From Vibrio renipiscarius (GTDB lineage Bacteria > Pseudomonadota > Gammaproteobacteria > Enterobacterales > Vibrionaceae): DNA of 64,000 nt. Shown in pieces: positions 27,699-38,220 of this stretch (position 1 is the stretch's first letter; each line of letters begins with the position of its first letter). The stretch lies in assembly GCF_000827885.1 (NCBI RefSeq), contig NZ_JTKH01000005.1, forward strand, positions 52,073 through 116,072, given 5' to 3'. The notes under the pieces are model-generated. The model was not told the DNA's origin. It was given only the letters and a program-made list of their open reading frames with translations, and ran no database searches. The translations under genes were made by a program, and so were the position numbers.

Positions 27699-28169
27699 AT
27701 GATCGTGTCACCCACCAATGTGAGTGTGTCACTTATCGCCCCATCGGTTAATGTGCAAACGGAGCAAGCGGCCCGCGACAATCGAATTCGCGAACCGATT
27801 ACCCCCACCGTTGCACTAGCCAAAAGCAATGCTGAACGTAAAATCAATTCAGATGATAAACGACGTCGCAATGCGGCTTGGGACCCATCTGAGCATCCGA
27901 ACTATGACGACGAAGAGGAGCATGCCATTGAGAAAAATGAGCATCGCCGACCGGAGACTCCATTAGAAAGGCTGTTTGAGCTACTGGCTCTATCGAGTTA
28001 TAGCGATCAGCAAGGGAAAGGCTACGCAATGCGGTTTCGTTTACCTAAACGCATAATCGATGCAGCGATAACCGAAGGGAAAATGGCAAAGCGGCGAGTC
28101 GTTATTCGATACCATTACGGCCATGCTGTTGCGCCCAATACCCCTTCAGAGGTCATTGCGGTGTTGTAG
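27699..28169 (+). CDS. Uncharacterised 156-residue protein, candidate sigma-28 (flagellar regulon) member
   Basis: The product has no signal peptide or membrane segment. An N-terminal Val/Thr-rich stretch leads to QTEQAARDNRIREPI, then a charged, probably disordered middle (about residues 45-90, with DDEEEHAIEKNEHRRPE), then a helical and basic C-terminal part ending in SEVIAVL. I do not recognise a domain. The frame is open to 27666, but the ATG at 27699 has GAAGAGG 8 bases before it. It is the only gene between a sigma-28 promoter and a strong terminator, so it is probably a single-gene transcript with a role linked to motility or chemotaxis. That role is inference from the promoter. Confidence 0.8.
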   Translation: MIVSPTNVSVSLIAPSVNVQTEQAARDNRIREPITPTVALAKSNAERKINSDDKRRRNAAWDPSEHPNYDDEEEHAIEKNEHRRPETPLERLFELLALSSYSDQQGKGYAMRFRLPKRIIDAAITEGKMAKRRVVIRYHYGHAVAPNTPSEVIAVL

Positions 28170-28230
28170 TTGCTGAGTGCGTGGGCTGAATCTTCGTGAT
28201 GCCTTCTATGCCCAGTGAATACCAAAAGAC

Positions 28231-28264
28231 AAAAAGCCCCTCTCATTTGAGCGGGGCTTTTTTT
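28231..28264. terminator. Bidirectional terminator between the small gene and tex
   Basis: Stem AAAAGCCCC with complement, extended by CTC/GAG, with T-runs on both strands (seven T on the plus strand, five on the minus). Confidence 0.9.
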
Positions 28265-28296
28265 GTATCACCAATCACACGAACTCATCGTGAGGC

Positions 28297-30630
28297 TTAG
28301 CGTTTCGCTTTTGCAAAGGCAGCCGCAAACGCACCACCCATCGCATTGCCTCCTGCTGGCTCTTCACGACGACGCTGCTGACCACCTTGTGGACGAGCTT
28401 GATTCTGATTGTTGCTGCGCGGCTCAGAGCTGCGCTGAGTGCGATTATCTTGCCCAGGCTCATCATTGAGACGCATTGAAAGCGCAATACGCTTGCGCTG
28501 CACGTCGACTTCCATCACTTTCACTTTCACGATGTCACCCGCTTTCACCACTTCACGCGGGTCCGCAACATAACGATCAGTCAGCGCTGAAATGTGCACT
28601 AGGCCATCTTGGTGAACGCCAATATCAACGAAGGCGCCGAAGTTTGCCACGTTAGACACCACACCTTCCAACACCATGCCCACTTCAAGATCAGAAACTT
28701 TTTCAATCCCTTCCGCAAAAGTAGCCGTTTTAAACTCAGGACGTGGATCGCGGCCCGGTTTATCCAACTCTTTGATGATGTCGGTCACCGTTGGCAAACC
28801 AAAGCTGTCATTGGTGTAATCAACCGCGTGCAAGCCACGTAAAAACTCAGTATCGCCAATTAAGCTCTTCACCGCTTTACTGTTTTTCTCCGCAATGGCC
28901 TTCACCACTGGGTAAGCTTCTGGGTGAACAGACGATGCGTCCAATGGGTTTTTACCATCCATAATACGCAGGAAGCCCGCACACTGTTCAAAGGCTTTTG
29001 GCCCTAAACGTGCCACTTTCTTCAAGGTTGTGCGCGCTTCAAAGCGGCCATTCTCATCACGGTAATCCACGATGTTTTGTGCCATGGTTGTAGACAATCC
29101 CGCCACGCGCGTTAATAACGCTGCCGATGCCGTATTCACATCCACACCCACCGCGTTCACACAGTCTTCAACCACCGCATCAAGACGTTTGGCCAACATA
29201 GATTGGCTAACATCATGTTGGTATTGGCCCACCCCGATCGATTTCGGGTCGATTTTCACCAATTCCGCCAATGGGTCTTGCAAACGACGCGCAATCGACA
29301 CAGCGCCACGCAGTGACACGTCCATATTAGGGAACTCTTTCGCCGCCAATTCCGATGCTGAATAAACCGACGCGCCCGCTTCACTGACCATGATTTTTTG
29401 TACTTTTAGATTGCCACGAGCAATCAAATCGCCAACAAAGCTATCGGTTTCACGCGACGCCGTACCGTTACCAATTGCAATCAAATCGACATTGAACTTA
29501 CGCACCAACTTATCGACGACGGCCATTGCTTGGTCATACTGTTTTTGAGGTGGGTGCGGGTAAATAGTCTCGGTGGTCAGTACTTTGCCGGTTGCATCCA
29601 CAATGGCAATTTTAGACCCCGTACGTAAACCCGGATCTAAGCCTAGCGTTGCGCGAGGACCCGCCGGTGCCGCCATCAACAAGTCTTTCAAGTTGGTCGC
29701 AAACACTTCAATCGCTTCGATTTCACCGCGCTCTTTCATCGCGCCCATCAACTCGGTTTCCATGTGCATAGACACCTTGATGCGCCACGCCCAGCTAATG
29801 ACCTGCTTGCGCCACACATCAGCAGGTGCTTGGCTTAACGAAATTCCGTAGTGATCGGCGATTAGGCCTTCACAATACGATTGGCGTACGCCTTCTTCTT
29901 GCGCAGGATCGGCATTCATGGCCAGAGTCAGGAAGCCTTCATTACGGCCACGCAACATCGCAAGCGCTCGGTGTGAAGGTACTTTGCTTAACGCTTCATT
30001 ATGCGCAAAGTAATCTTTGAATTTTTCGCCCGCTTGCTCTTTGCCGGTCACGACGCGTGACACCAATTCCGCATGGCGGTTTAAGTAGCTACGCACTTTT
30101 TCCAGTAAGTTAGCATCTTCCGCAATGCGTTCCATCACAATGGCACGCGCGCCATCTAATGCCGCTTTATTATCCGCAATGCCTTTGTCGGCGCTGATGT
30201 ATTTCGCCGCTTCACTTTCTGGATCAGTTTGTGGTTGATGCCATAGCGTATCCGCTAAAGGCTCAAGACCCGCTTCAATCGCGATTTGGCCTTTGGTGCG
30301 GCGTTTTGGTTTGTATGGCAGGTATAAATCTTCCAAGCGGGTTTTGCTGTCCGCCTGAAGGATTTCTTGCTCTAACGCTGTGCTTAACTTGCCTTGATCT
30401 TGAATCGATTTCAAAATCGTTTGGCGACGATCTTCCAACTCACGTAAATAAGACAAACGACTGTCTAAGTTACGCAATTGTGTATCGTCTAGACCGCCCG
30501 TAACTTCTTTACGGTAACGTGCAATAAATGGAACGGTGTTACCATCATCAATTAGGGTCACAGCCGCAATGACTTGCTCAGAGCGAACATTCAGTTCCTG
30601 AGCGATCAATTTACAGATAGCTTGGCTCAT
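28297..30630 (-). CDS. tex: Tex family RNA-binding transcription accessory protein
   Basis: Tex (YhgF) is a conserved S1-domain protein with roles in transcription and stress and virulence gene expression. The 777-residue product has the Tex N-terminal helical region, a YqgF/RNase H-like domain ([16 protein letters not shown] near 328), a helix-hairpin-helix segment ([16 protein letters not shown] near 500) and a C-terminal S1 domain ([20 protein letters not shown] near 652). The tail is Arg/Gly/Asn-rich. It is 55 bases after greB on the same strand, so both act on transcription elongation and may share a transcript. Confidence 0.95.
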   Translation of the reverse strand: MSQAICKLIAQELNVRSEQVIAAVTLIDDGNTVPFIARYRKEVTGGLDDTQLRNLDSRLSYLRELEDRRQTILKSIQDQGKLSTALEQEILQADSKTRLEDLYLPYKPKRRTKGQIAIEAGLEPLADTLWHQPQTDPESEAAKYISADKGIADNKAALDGARAIVMERIAEDANLLEKVRSYLNRHAELVSRVVTGKEQAGEKFKDYFAHNEALSKVPSHRALAMLRGRNEGFLTLAMNADPAQEEGVRQSYCEGLIADHYGISLSQAPADVWRKQVISWAWRIKVSMHMETELMGAMKERGEIEAIEVFATNLKDLLMAAPAGPRATLGLDPGLRTGSKIAIVDATGKVLTTETIYPHPPQKQYDQAMAVVDKLVRKFNVDLIAIGNGTASRETDSFVGDLIARGNLKVQKIMVSEAGASVYSASELAAKEFPNMDVSLRGAVSIARRLQDPLAELVKIDPKSIGVGQYQHDVSQSMLAKRLDAVVEDCVNAVGVDVNTASAALLTRVAGLSTTMAQNIVDYRDENGRFEARTTLKKVARLGPKAFEQCAGFLRIMDGKNPLDASSVHPEAYPVVKAIAEKNSKAVKSLIGDTEFLRGLHAVDYTNDSFGLPTVTDIIKELDKPGRDPRPEFKTATFAEGIEKVSDLEVGMVLEGVVSNVANFGAFVDIGVHQDGLVHISALTDRYVADPREVVKAGDIVKVKVMEVDVQRKRIALSMRLNDEPGQDNRTQRSSEPRSNNQNQARPQGGQQRRREEPAGGNAMGGAFAAAFAKAKR

Positions 30631-30685
30631 CCGCAGAATCTCTTTATTTAAATTAGTAGGTTAATGGCGCAATTATTCGTATTCG

Positions 30686-31162
30686 CTATTGAGCATAGCG
30701 AATACTATTAATAAACCACTCTTTGAAGCCTTCAGGGGTTTTTACCGAAAATTCGTCATCGACTTCTTTTTTCAGTAAGGCGCGCGCCATAGGTGAATCG
30801 ATAGAAATGTAGTTTTTCGCGTCGCCGTAAATTTCATCAGGGCCGACAATACGAAACGTTTTTATGTCGCCGTGTTCATTTTCAATCTCAACCCAAGCAC
30901 CAAAAAAGACTTTGCCTTCTTGCTGTGGGGAGTAATCAACCACGGTGACTTGCTCTAAGCGCTTGCGTAAATAGCGCACTCGGCGGTCTATTTCGCGTAG
31001 GCGTTTTTTATTGTATTGATAATCGGCATTTTCACTGCGATCACCAAGACTGGCCGCCCAAGTGACTTTTTTCGTCACTTCCGGTCGCTCTTCTTTCCAT
31101 AAAAAATCGAGTTCTGTTTTTAGGCGATTGACGCCTTCTCGAGTTATCAAATTGGTTTTCAT
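30686..31162 (-). CDS. greB: Transcription elongation factor GreB
   Basis: GreB inserts into the RNA polymerase secondary channel and stimulates cleavage of backtracked RNA. The 158-residue product has the N-terminal coiled coil with the acidic tip GDRSENADYQYNKKRLREID (about residues 44-63) and the C-terminal FKBP-like domain. The extra basic surface on the hairpin (RRVRYLRKRLE) fits GreB rather than GreA. It is divergent from ompR, as in E. coli. Confidence 0.95.
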   Translation of the reverse strand: MKTNLITREGVNRLKTELDFLWKEERPEVTKKVTWAASLGDRSENADYQYNKKRLREIDRRVRYLRKRLEQVTVVDYSPQQEGKVFFGAWVEIENEHGDIKTFRIVGPDEIYGDAKNYISIDSPMARALLKKEVDDEFSVKTPEGFKEWFINSIRYAQ

Positions 31163-31486
31163 ACTTAACTAATAAGGCATCCACCATCAGAGAATGGCAG
31201 ACACATTGACATAAAAAAGCGCCCTATAACAGTGTGCGTTGTGTGACTTGATAGAAAAGTGACATATTGTCGCTCAGATTGTGTTGCCAAGCCCATCTCA
31301 CCGCCCCGATCTTCTCTATCGCACCATAAGATTCAGGCGAAATAATGGCGCGGTTATTCCAAGATATTGCTGCGCAACAGTATAAAACTGCGCTTGAGAT
31401 AAAAAGAGTAACAATTTCGGCAAGCACGCTTTGGCAAACAGTGATACATTTTTGCTTACTGCTTTGCTTTTGATTAAGGTGTTTCA
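31163..31486. promoter_or_regulatory. Intergenic control region between greB and ompR
   Basis: 324 bases with no gene. It should hold the divergent promoters of greB (minus) and ompR (plus). A short dyad, AGTGACA and TGTCGCT around TAT (31258-31274), could be an operator. A TGATACATT (about 31442-31450) looks like an extended -10 for ompR. Neither is strong evidence. Confidence 0.35.
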
Positions 31487-32206
31487 ATGCAAGAAATTCA
31501 TAAAATACTCGTCGTCGATGACGATGCTCGTTTACGTGCGCTTTTGGAGCGATACCTATCTGAGCAAGGCTTTCAGGTACGCAGCGTGGCCAACGGCGAA
31601 CAAATGGATCGCCTGCTAACGCGTGAAAACTTCCACCTGATGGTGCTTGACCTTATGTTACCTGGCGAAGATGGCCTGTCGATTTGTCGCCGCCTACGCA
31701 ATGCCAACAACGAATTGCCTATTCTGATGTTGACGGCAAAAGGTGATGAGATTGATCGCATCGTCGGTTTAGAAGTGGGTGCCGATGATTACCTGCCAAA
31801 GCCGTTCAATCCACGCGAACTGCTGGCACGCATTAAAGCGGTTTTGCGTCGTCAAACCACCGAACTGCCTGGCGCACCAAGCTCAGAAGAATCGATTGTA
31901 GAATTTGGTGAGTTCCGCTTAAACCTAGGTACGCGTGAAATGTACCGCGGTGAAGAATCCATGCCACTGACTTCAGGTGAATTTGCGGTTTTGAAAGCGC
32001 TTGTGACCAACGCTCGTGAACCGCTTTCTCGTGATAAGTTGATGAACATGGCTCGTGGCCGTGAGTATTCAGCAATGGAGCGCTCAATCGACGTGCAAAT
32101 CTCCCGTCTGCGTCGCATGCTCGAAGTTGACCCAAGCAAACCCCGCTATATTCAAACGGTTTGGGGCTTAGGTTACGTGTTTGTCCCAGATGGCAAAGAC
32201 GCATAA
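31487..32206 (+). CDS. ompR: Two-component response regulator OmpR
   Basis: OmpR controls porins and osmotic/acid responses after phosphorylation by EnvZ. The 239-residue product has a receiver domain (DDD at 11-13, phosphoacceptor Asp-55 in LDLMLPGEDG, Lys in YLPKPF) and a C-terminal winged helix (SGEFAVLKALV, then SRLRRMLE and VWGLGYVF). Length equals E. coli OmpR (239). In E. coli envZ overlaps ompR by a few bases. Here 151 bases and a terminator-like hairpin separate them. Confidence 0.97.
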   Translation: MQEIHKILVVDDDARLRALLERYLSEQGFQVRSVANGEQMDRLLTRENFHLMVLDLMLPGEDGLSICRRLRNANNELPILMLTAKGDEIDRIVGLEVGADDYLPKPFNPRELLARIKAVLRRQTTELPGAPSSEESIVEFGEFRLNLGTREMYRGEESMPLTSGEFAVLKALVTNAREPLSRDKLMNMARGREYSAMERSIDVQISRLRRMLEVDPSKPRYIQTVWGLGYVFVPDGKDA

Positions 32207-32226
32207 ACCAACATAGATTCAAATTT

Positions 32227-32253
32227 GTGCGAGCTTTAGGCTCGCACTTTTTT
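32227..32253 (+). terminator. Intrinsic terminator between ompR and envZ
   Basis: A perfect 8-bp stem GTGCGAGC / GCTCGCAC with a five-base loop is followed by TTTTTTTA. By sequence it should end most ompR transcripts 47 bases after the stop. Confidence 0.85.
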
Positions 32254-32357
32254 ATCGTAGGCTTATGTTGATTGCGATCAACCCCCAATAGCAACTTGCC
32301 GAACCTCGACAGGTTGTAATCAAACCCTATCGACCAATATAGAAATAGGTTCTGACT

Positions 32358-33662
32358 ATGCGTATTCGCAGCTCATTTACTCAATCGCTTGTTCTGTTCA
32401 TTACACTGCTGATTGCTAGCCAAGTTTACTCGTACTACGCCGTATTCAACTATGCGTTACTGCCAAGCTTGCAGCAGTTCAATAAAATCCTCAGTTATGA
32501 AATCAACTTGATGCTGGATAACTCTGACGGTCTTGAAAATGGTTTAGTGATGGATGCGCCGCTGCGCCGCCAGATTCTCGAACAGCTTGGCGTCACCATT
32601 CATGCTAAAGAAAGCGATCTTGCGAATGAGTTTCGTCATGCCATCAGCATTGATTTGATGAGCGAAGAGATGACGCAAACACTCGGCACTCAAGCCGATG
32701 TCCGCATGGCGCAAGGCGAAGAAAGCTATGTGCTATGGATGAGTCTGGAATCACTGCCCGACTCGCTGATCCGCATTCCGTTGTCTGAACTGCAAGAAGA
32801 AGATTTTGCACCGCTGTTTCGCAATAGCTTAGTCATGGCGCTGTTGATCATTGCAGGCGGCTGGCTGTTTATTCGCTTACAAAACCGACCGCTGCTGGCA
32901 CTTGAACGCGCGGCAAAAGGCGTGGGGCGCGGTGAAATACCGCCACCACTGGCCGAAAAAGGCACCTCTGAAATCCGTTCAGTCACCCGCGCCTTTAACC
33001 AGATGTCGAAAGGCATTCAAGCATTGGAAGAAGACCGCGCGTTATTAATGGCGGGGATCAGCCACGATCTGCGCACCCCCTTAACGCGTATTCGCCTTGC
33101 CACGGAAATGATGTCACCCGAAGACAGCTACCTCGCCGAAGGCATCATCAGTGATACCGAGGAGTGTAATGAGATCATTAGCCAGTTCATGGACTACCTC
33201 AAACCCGTCAATCGCGAATCATTCATCGAAGTTGACCTTAATGATATTTCACAAGACTTAGCGAATTCGGAAGGCAACCGCCATCATATCGAGATTGAGA
33301 CGGCACTTAACACACTCAAACCGGCCTTTGGTAGCCCTATTGCGATGAAACGTGCAGTGAGTAACTTAGTGGTGAACGCGGTACGTTACGGTAATGGTTG
33401 GGTGATGATTTCAACGGGCATGACCGCGGATAATAAGCTGTGCTGGGTGTGTATTGAAGATAACGGCCCTGGCATTCCCAAAGACCAAGTAGCGAAACTG
33501 TTTGAACCCTTTACTCGTGGTGATACCGCGCGAGGCAGTGAAGGCACTGGACTTGGACTTGCGATCGTCAAACGTATCATCAGCCAACACAATGGCTCTG
33601 TGGTGGTCAATAATCGCAGTGAAGGCGGCTTAAAAGTGCAGTTGAGTTTTCCGACACGTTAA
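32358..33662 (+). CDS. envZ: Sensor histidine kinase EnvZ
   Basis: The 434-residue product has two transmembrane segments (about 8-30 and 157-174) around a periplasmic domain, a HAMP domain ([19 protein letters not shown]), the dimerisation helix with [10 protein letters not shown] (His-236) and the HATPase_c domain with [14 protein letters not shown] and GTGLGLAI (N, G1, G2 boxes). It would phosphorylate and dephosphorylate OmpR. The periplasmic part differs from the enterobacterial one in this alignment by eye. A weak promoter-like pair, TTGTAA and TATAGA 18 bases apart, lies just upstream (near 32313-32342). Confidence 0.95.
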   Translation: MRIRSSFTQSLVLFITLLIASQVYSYYAVFNYALLPSLQQFNKILSYEINLMLDNSDGLENGLVMDAPLRRQILEQLGVTIHAKESDLANEFRHAISIDLMSEEMTQTLGTQADVRMAQGEESYVLWMSLESLPDSLIRIPLSELQEEDFAPLFRNSLVMALLIIAGGWLFIRLQNRPLLALERAAKGVGRGEIPPPLAEKGTSEIRSVTRAFNQMSKGIQALEEDRALLMAGISHDLRTPLTRIRLATEMMSPEDSYLAEGIISDTEECNEIISQFMDYLKPVNRESFIEVDLNDISQDLANSEGNRHHIEIETALNTLKPAFGSPIAMKRAVSNLVVNAVRYGNGWVMISTGMTADNKLCWVCIEDNGPGIPKDQVAKLFEPFTRGDTARGSEGTGLGLAIVKRIISQHNGSVVVNNRSEGGLKVQLSFPTR

Positions 33663-33685
33663 CCTGCTATTGAGCGTTATCCCCA

Positions 33686-33721
33686 TAAAACAAACCCCAG
33701 CAATGCTGGGGTTTGTTGTTT
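33686..33721. terminator. Bidirectional terminator between envZ and the gsp operon
   Basis: An 11-bp perfect stem CAAACCCCAGC with its complement and loop AAT. T-rich tracts flank it on both strands, ending both the envZ (plus) and gspN (minus) transcripts. Confidence 0.85.
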
Positions 33722-33742
33722 TCAAATCAATGTGAATCACGG

Positions 33743-34504
33743 TTATAAACGCCCTTGCTGGCTGAACTGGTAACGCCCTTGAGCATCAGGACTCGGCAGC
33801 CACTTTAATCCGTCAGTCAATGCGCTTGGCATTTCAGCTTGAGGCACAAACCACGCCTTTGCGTTAAAGCGGTGATCCGCCATCAGCTCAACCGAGAACT
33901 CACTGCGAACTTGGTCACTTTGCTGGGTCCCTTTCACGCTAATCTGGCTGTCTTGGCAGCTCAATTCAGCAATCACAGGACCAAGCTGTAAATCGGCTAA
34001 TGGTGTACCGACAACATTGGTGTTCCACACCAAACTGCCAGAGCCTTGCGAACAATAAGGCTTCGCGTAGCTTAGTTGCTTGATGTTCAATTCTAAAAGA
34101 CCATCCAGCGTCAATGGGATCGGTAACGCCGGTGCGAGTTTCAGCGCTTCTGTCACGGGCATCGACGCCAATAAGTTCTCCGCATAAGCACCACTCAAGC
34201 CATAACCCACTGTGCCACGGCCTTGCAGCTGCCATTGACTCCCGCGGCCAAAACGAACCTTCGCCTGAGCATTGCCGCCCAGCAACGCACTGGGTTCAAA
34301 TTGCCAAGAGACTTGGCCAAGATGATTACGCTGCCAACTGACTTGTTGCGCTTGGCCTTGCCATAACGTACCACTGGCTTGGCGAATGCTCAATGCCGTC
34401 GGCAGAGGGGCATAATTGAGCACCACTTGAATCGGTAAATTCACCACAGCACTGACCATAAACGTCAGCAGCAATAACGCGACCAAGGCTATTTTACGCT
34501 TCAC
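33743..34504 (-). CDS. gspN: Type II secretion protein GspN
   Basis: GspN is an accessory inner-membrane protein present in only some type II secretion systems. The 253-residue product has one N-terminal membrane anchor (about residues 3-21) followed by a beta-rich periplasmic domain. It is the last gene of the gspC-N operon, starting 6 bases after gspM and followed by a terminator. In Vibrio the homologue is EpsN. No catalytic motif is seen. Confidence 0.92.
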   Translation of the reverse strand: MKRKIALVALLLLTFMVSAVVNLPIQVVLNYAPLPTALSIRQASGTLWQGQAQQVSWQRNHLGQVSWQFEPSALLGGNAQAKVRFGRGSQWQLQGRGTVGYGLSGAYAENLLASMPVTEALKLAPALPIPLTLDGLLELNIKQLSYAKPYCSQGSGSLVWNTNVVGTPLADLQLGPVIAELSCQDSQISVKGTQQSDQVRSEFSVELMADHRFNAKAWFVPQAEMPSALTDGLKWLPSPDAQGRYQFSQQGRL

Positions 34505-34510
34505 TGGCTC

Positions 34511-35002
34511 TTATCCTTTGCTCAATTGCAGACGCTTTACATCCACCACGCCCACTCGATTACTTTTGTCTAAATCGAGAAATTCAGCCTCGATACCATG
34601 GTTTTGTTGCAAGTACTCCAGCCAAGTCACCAATTGATTAAATGGTAACGGCTGTACCCACACTTGCATTTCATCGCCACGAGGTTGCACACGCACTAAT
34701 TCAATATTGAAGCGACGTGCCGATGAGGACACGGCTTGGTTAAATGGCAATGGCGAAAGCGGTTTTGCGCCACTACCACGCAATGCCACAATATCGTCCG
34801 CTTTGTTTTGAACCCAGCTGAGTAGCTGCTTTTCATTACGCAGCTGATTTTGTGCCACTTCCGCACGCTGAGCCATTGGCTGATAAATGCCCCAAAAGGC
34901 GATACCAATGACGAGTGCGAGCGCGCCAACACCCACTAAACGCTGTTCACGAGGGGTAATTCGTACCCACCAAACTTGCAACGAGGCTAATAGTCTATTC
35001 AT
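34511..35002 (-). CDS. gspM: Type II secretion inner-membrane platform protein GspM
   Basis: GspM stabilises GspL and helps build the inner-membrane platform. The product (163 residues) starts MNRLLASLQVWW with the RITPREQRLV segment before one transmembrane helix (about 26-43), then a ferredoxin-like periplasmic domain. The V. cholerae EpsM N-terminus aligns with this start. An in-frame ATG at 35017 overlaps the gspL stop (ATGA) and is a possible alternative that would add five residues. Confidence 0.93.
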   Translation of the reverse strand: MNRLLASLQVWWVRITPREQRLVGVGALALVIGIAFWGIYQPMAQRAEVAQNQLRNEKQLLSWVQNKADDIVALRGSGAKPLSPLPFNQAVSSSARRFNIELVRVQPRGDEMQVWVQPLPFNQLVTWLEYLQQNHGIEAEFLDLDKSNRVGVVDVKRLQLSKG

Positions 35003-35013
35003 TACTTCATTCC

Positions 35014-36225
35014 TCATCGCGCTTTCAAAATCAGATTACCGGTCACTTGCGATCCGGATTTATTGAGCTGACCTTGCTCCACTAAAAACTGACCTTCTAA
35101 CTTCACTCTTGCCTGTTCAAACGCTTGAAAACCCTGGCTGCTGGCTTCAAGTTGAATCTCGCCACGTTGGCGATCAAACTTCATCCCAGTCAGTGTGAAA
35201 TCCGGTACCGATTTTAGCGCTTGAGGGAGCTTAGCCATCCACACCAATAACGACTCGTCACCGCTGCCACCAGACAAACGCTTCGATTCATTGTCCAGTT
35301 CACGTTTCAAGTAGCTGACGGTTGGGATTTTATTTTTCCCGGCTAACACAGTACGGAAGATACGCTCGCTTTCCGCACGATACTTCGCCGCCTGCTGCGC
35401 CGCGTTATGCGTTTCAATCAGGTTTTGTGCGACTAAAACCACAGCGAAGATCCCCGCCGCAATCGCCGTTTTACGCCAGACTTTCAAATGGCGAGCAATG
35501 CCTGATTTCGGCTTGAAGCGACCGGTTAATAAGTTAATTGGCGCAAAAATAGCTTGGCGGCCAAGCAACTGCATCACCAACTGTGGATCACCTTGCTGCC
35601 ACGCTTGTTCTGGCGCAAGTGCCAGTTCTGGAAGAGGCGAATAGGCTTGCAGCGATAACCACGCGTCACCTTCTTTTACCCATTCCGATTGCGCGACCAT
35701 CGGCAACCAATCTGCATCGATACTTAACGCTTGGTATGGCTGTTTTTTTAGCAACCATTGCCCGGTCAATTCTACCGCTGCGATGCCCTCAACATCAGGC
35801 AAAGCCAGCGCGTCAGGCAGCACTTTTGTCACGTTAAAACCGACTTCTTTTAGCGCGTCTAACTGACCGCTTAGCCACTCACGATCAACACCCGCAACAT
35901 AAGCGGTCTGACCTTGCTTGGCGAGGATGCTAAAATGCAAGCCATCCACATCTTGCGCCACGTCATCTTCCACCAAATAAGGCAGCATAGATTCAAATTG
36001 ACGTGCGCCACCCGCAGGGACACTGACCTGTTTCAATAGCACATCCGCACTATTTAATAACACAATCGTTTGACGTGCTTGCGCATAACTCGCAATGTCA
36101 TCCACCGTTTGCTCTGCGGTCAATTCACCACTGGCGATCACTTCTTGCTGGCTCTCAGACCAAACCAACCACGGCGTTTCGGCGTGGCGATTATTGCTCA
36201 GTCGAACGATTAGGTACTCGCTCAC
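35014..36225 (-). CDS. gspL: Type II secretion actin-like platform protein GspL
   Basis: GspL recruits the ATPase GspE to the membrane. The product has a cytoplasmic actin-like fold (about residues 1-240), one transmembrane helix (about 253-270) and a periplasmic ferredoxin-like domain. The start is taken as GTG at 36225, because GGAGG lies 5 bases before it and it gives [10 protein letters not shown] and 403 residues, the length of V. cholerae EpsL. The frame is open 12 bases further. It overlaps gspK by 35 bases. Confidence 0.94.
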   Translation of the reverse strand: MSEYLIVRLSNNRHAETPWLVWSESQQEVIASGELTAEQTVDDIASYAQARQTIVLLNSADVLLKQVSVPAGGARQFESMLPYLVEDDVAQDVDGLHFSILAKQGQTAYVAGVDREWLSGQLDALKEVGFNVTKVLPDALALPDVEGIAAVELTGQWLLKKQPYQALSIDADWLPMVAQSEWVKEGDAWLSLQAYSPLPELALAPEQAWQQGDPQLVMQLLGRQAIFAPINLLTGRFKPKSGIARHLKVWRKTAIAAGIFAVVLVAQNLIETHNAAQQAAKYRAESERIFRTVLAGKNKIPTVSYLKRELDNESKRLSGGSGDESLLVWMAKLPQALKSVPDFTLTGMKFDRQRGEIQLEASSQGFQAFEQARVKLEGQFLVEQGQLNKSGSQVTGNLILKAR

Positions 36226-37204
36226 CGATTCCTCCAAAGCGACGGCTTATCACCGTTGCGGTTTCTCTATTTGCACTGAATAATAAACTGCGAATGCGTA
36301 CTTGAGACTCACCCACGATTACCCGTGCATCCAATTCAAAATAAGCACTATCTACCGTGAGATAGCCTTTAGCCCGCTTTTTTACTTCATCACTGAGCGC
36401 TGCTATTTGTGATTCCGCTAAAAATTGATCAACATCGCTCCACCCATCAAATGGGCGATTTTCTAAAACACTCTGCGCATCACTCTCACTCAACGTCTGA
36501 TCAAACATGGCCTCAAGCAAAGCCGCATGATCAGCGGATAAGGTGTTCACGTTAAGACGAAATTCCGTTGTCGGAAGCGCGCACACATACGGCTGCAGCT
36601 CGGTCATCACCTCACCAGACACCTGATTCACCGCGCGCAATTCACTTTCATCCGCAATGACGCCATTGGCCGTCATATAAGCGGGCACCATGGATTCGTA
36701 GTAACTGTCTTCCACCCCTGCGACTGAGTTAACCGTGGTGTTGCTGTCCATAAACTCCCAACTGGAATGCGCGACCACTTCAGCGACATGGCTGTCGACT
36801 TCAAGCGACAATAATAAATCTTGTAAAACAGAGACAAGATACGGCGCCGTATCAGTCCCTGAAGCGCCATCAAGATCCGCCAAAGCATTCAGATTAAAAC
36901 ACGCCTGACGATCCAAAATGCGTCCTGACAACGAACCATAATCAAGCGGGTAAACTTGTTCTTCTAACGCCCAAGGCTGAGACAGGTTAACCGTGTCAGT
37001 GTCTTTATAACTTTGCTCAATGGCTTCAATGGCCAAGGCTTCAGCACCAATGCTGTACCAGTACGCTTGTTGATAGTTAAGTTGGTTACTCGAGCGCTTA
37101 AATTGACTAAAGAGACGCTCTGACATGGTCGCCGCCACCGCCGTCATCAAGGCTAAAATCAACAACACCACCAGCAGAGCAACCCCACGCTGATTACTCT
37201 TCAT
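36191..37204 (-). CDS. gspK: Type II secretion minor pseudopilin GspK
   Basis: GspK caps the pseudopilus tip with GspI and GspJ and limits its length. The 337-residue product has a short basic leader ending QRG before the hydrophobic helix [13 protein letters not shown]. Position +5 after the cut is Leu, not the Glu of other pseudopilins, which is normal for GspK. A large alpha domain follows (it carries the characteristic acidic/Cys-poor insert). It overlaps gspJ by 11 bases. The Met at 37204 gives the family length (336 in V. cholerae). Confidence 0.93.
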   Translation of the reverse strand: MKSNQRGVALLVVLLILALMTAVAATMSERLFSQFKRSSNQLNYQQAYWYSIGAEALAIEAIEQSYKDTDTVNLSQPWALEEQVYPLDYGSLSGRILDRQACFNLNALADLDGASGTDTAPYLVSVLQDLLLSLEVDSHVAEVVAHSSWEFMDSNTTVNSVAGVEDSYYESMVPAYMTANGVIADESELRAVNQVSGEVMTELQPYVCALPTTEFRLNVNTLSADHAALLEAMFDQTLSESDAQSVLENRPFDGWSDVDQFLAESQIAALSDEVKKRAKGYLTVDSAYFELDARVIVGESQVRIRSLLFSANRETATVISRRFGGIGERVPNRSTEQ

Positions 37205-37850
37205 CGTCGCCCCCTGTTGCGACACTTCCGCCACCGGTCAGATAGATGCGTTCAATTTCGCCATAGTCACTAAAGGTTAAGGACACCTCAACCGCGAGCG
37301 GTAACGTACTTGGTTTATCCCATTGATTACGCCATTCTTTACCGTCATAAAAGCGCATTTCAAAATCTTCAACTTGGTCTATCAATGGCATGACAATGCC
37401 ATCTTGCCCGATTGGCGTATCAACATAACGCCACCACACTCGCTGCAATTCATTGTCTTTAATGCGATAACCGACTTTGGTCACTTCACCACGCGGAAAT
37501 TGCTGCGCGGGGTTATGCCAACCTGCACGTGCAAACATCACGCCTTTGTTATCAGAGTCGAGTAGGTAATCGTTCCACGCCAGTAGTTTCCCCTCGGGCT
37601 CAGCACCATTGGTTCGCATCGGTCGTAGCGCCATTTGGCGAAAATCGTTATCCATAAAAACCAATGCACGCTGTAAAGTTTTCAAGCGTTCACTGCGCTC
37701 TTGCGAAATCGCGTTACTGCGATAAATCTGATTCAGCACTTGTTGAGCACCCGCAGCCAGAAACGCAAAGATCGACATCGCGACCAGCACTTCAATGAGG
37801 GTAAAGCCAACTTGTGTCGAGCGACGCTTAACGCGGCTATTTGGTAACAT
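37194..37850 (-). CDS. gspJ: Type II secretion minor pseudopilin GspJ
   Basis: The 218-residue product has a prepilin leader ending VG before [19 protein letters not shown] (cut about residue 15, Glu at +5), then a periplasmic beta-rich domain. GspJ forms the tip complex with GspI and GspK. It overlaps gspI by 14 bases and gspK by 11. The prepilin peptidase (PilD/GspO) that would process it is not in this window. Confidence 0.94.
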   Translation of the reverse strand: MLPNSRVKRRSTQVGFTLIEVLVAMSIFAFLAAGAQQVLNQIYRSNAISQERSERLKTLQRALVFMDNDFRQMALRPMRTNGAEPEGKLLAWNDYLLDSDNKGVMFARAGWHNPAQQFPRGEVTKVGYRIKDNELQRVWWRYVDTPIGQDGIVMPLIDQVEDFEMRFYDGKEWRNQWDKPSTLPLAVEVSLTFSDYGEIERIYLTGGGSVATGGDDEE

Positions 37851-38220
37851 AGCTTCTCACCGTGAGAACCGGCGCTCCTTTTTGTGACGTCGCGACTGAA
37901 ACGTCAAACGCGCGAATTAAGCTGTCTTGGGTGGAGACCGGCGATACCGTCCAATACCAAGTACGATCGGCGAGTTGCGCTTGTCCCGATTGTTTTTTAA
38001 GCCCTTGTGGATTGAGCATCACTTTGGCCATTTGGTTGTCAATAACCATGGCAGAGAAGGCTTTTTCTTCCATTAGGCTTAATGTATTGATGTGTTGCCC
38101 CACCGAGCGGACTAAAGCCATGGCTGACATTGCAAAGATGGCCAAAGCGACCAACACCTCAAGCAAGGTAAAACCGTGACGTTTATTTCTCATCCGAGGA
38201 TGCATCGATTTACTGAACAT
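37837..38220 (-). CDS. gspI: Type II secretion minor pseudopilin GspI
   Basis: The 127-residue product has the prepilin motif HGFTLLEVLVALAIFAMSAM and a small C-terminal domain. I place the start at 38220 because GAGGAG lies 7 bases before that ATG, whereas the Mets at 38205 and 38193 lack any ribosome site. The leader is then longer than usual (about 23 residues before the Gly/Phe cut). It overlaps gspH by 11 bases. Confidence 0.9.
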   Translation of the reverse strand: MFSKSMHPRMRNKRHGFTLLEVLVALAIFAMSAMALVRSVGQHINTLSLMEEKAFSAMVIDNQMAKVMLNPQGLKKQSGQAQLADRTWYWTVSPVSTQDSLIRAFDVSVATSQKGAPVLTVRSYVTK

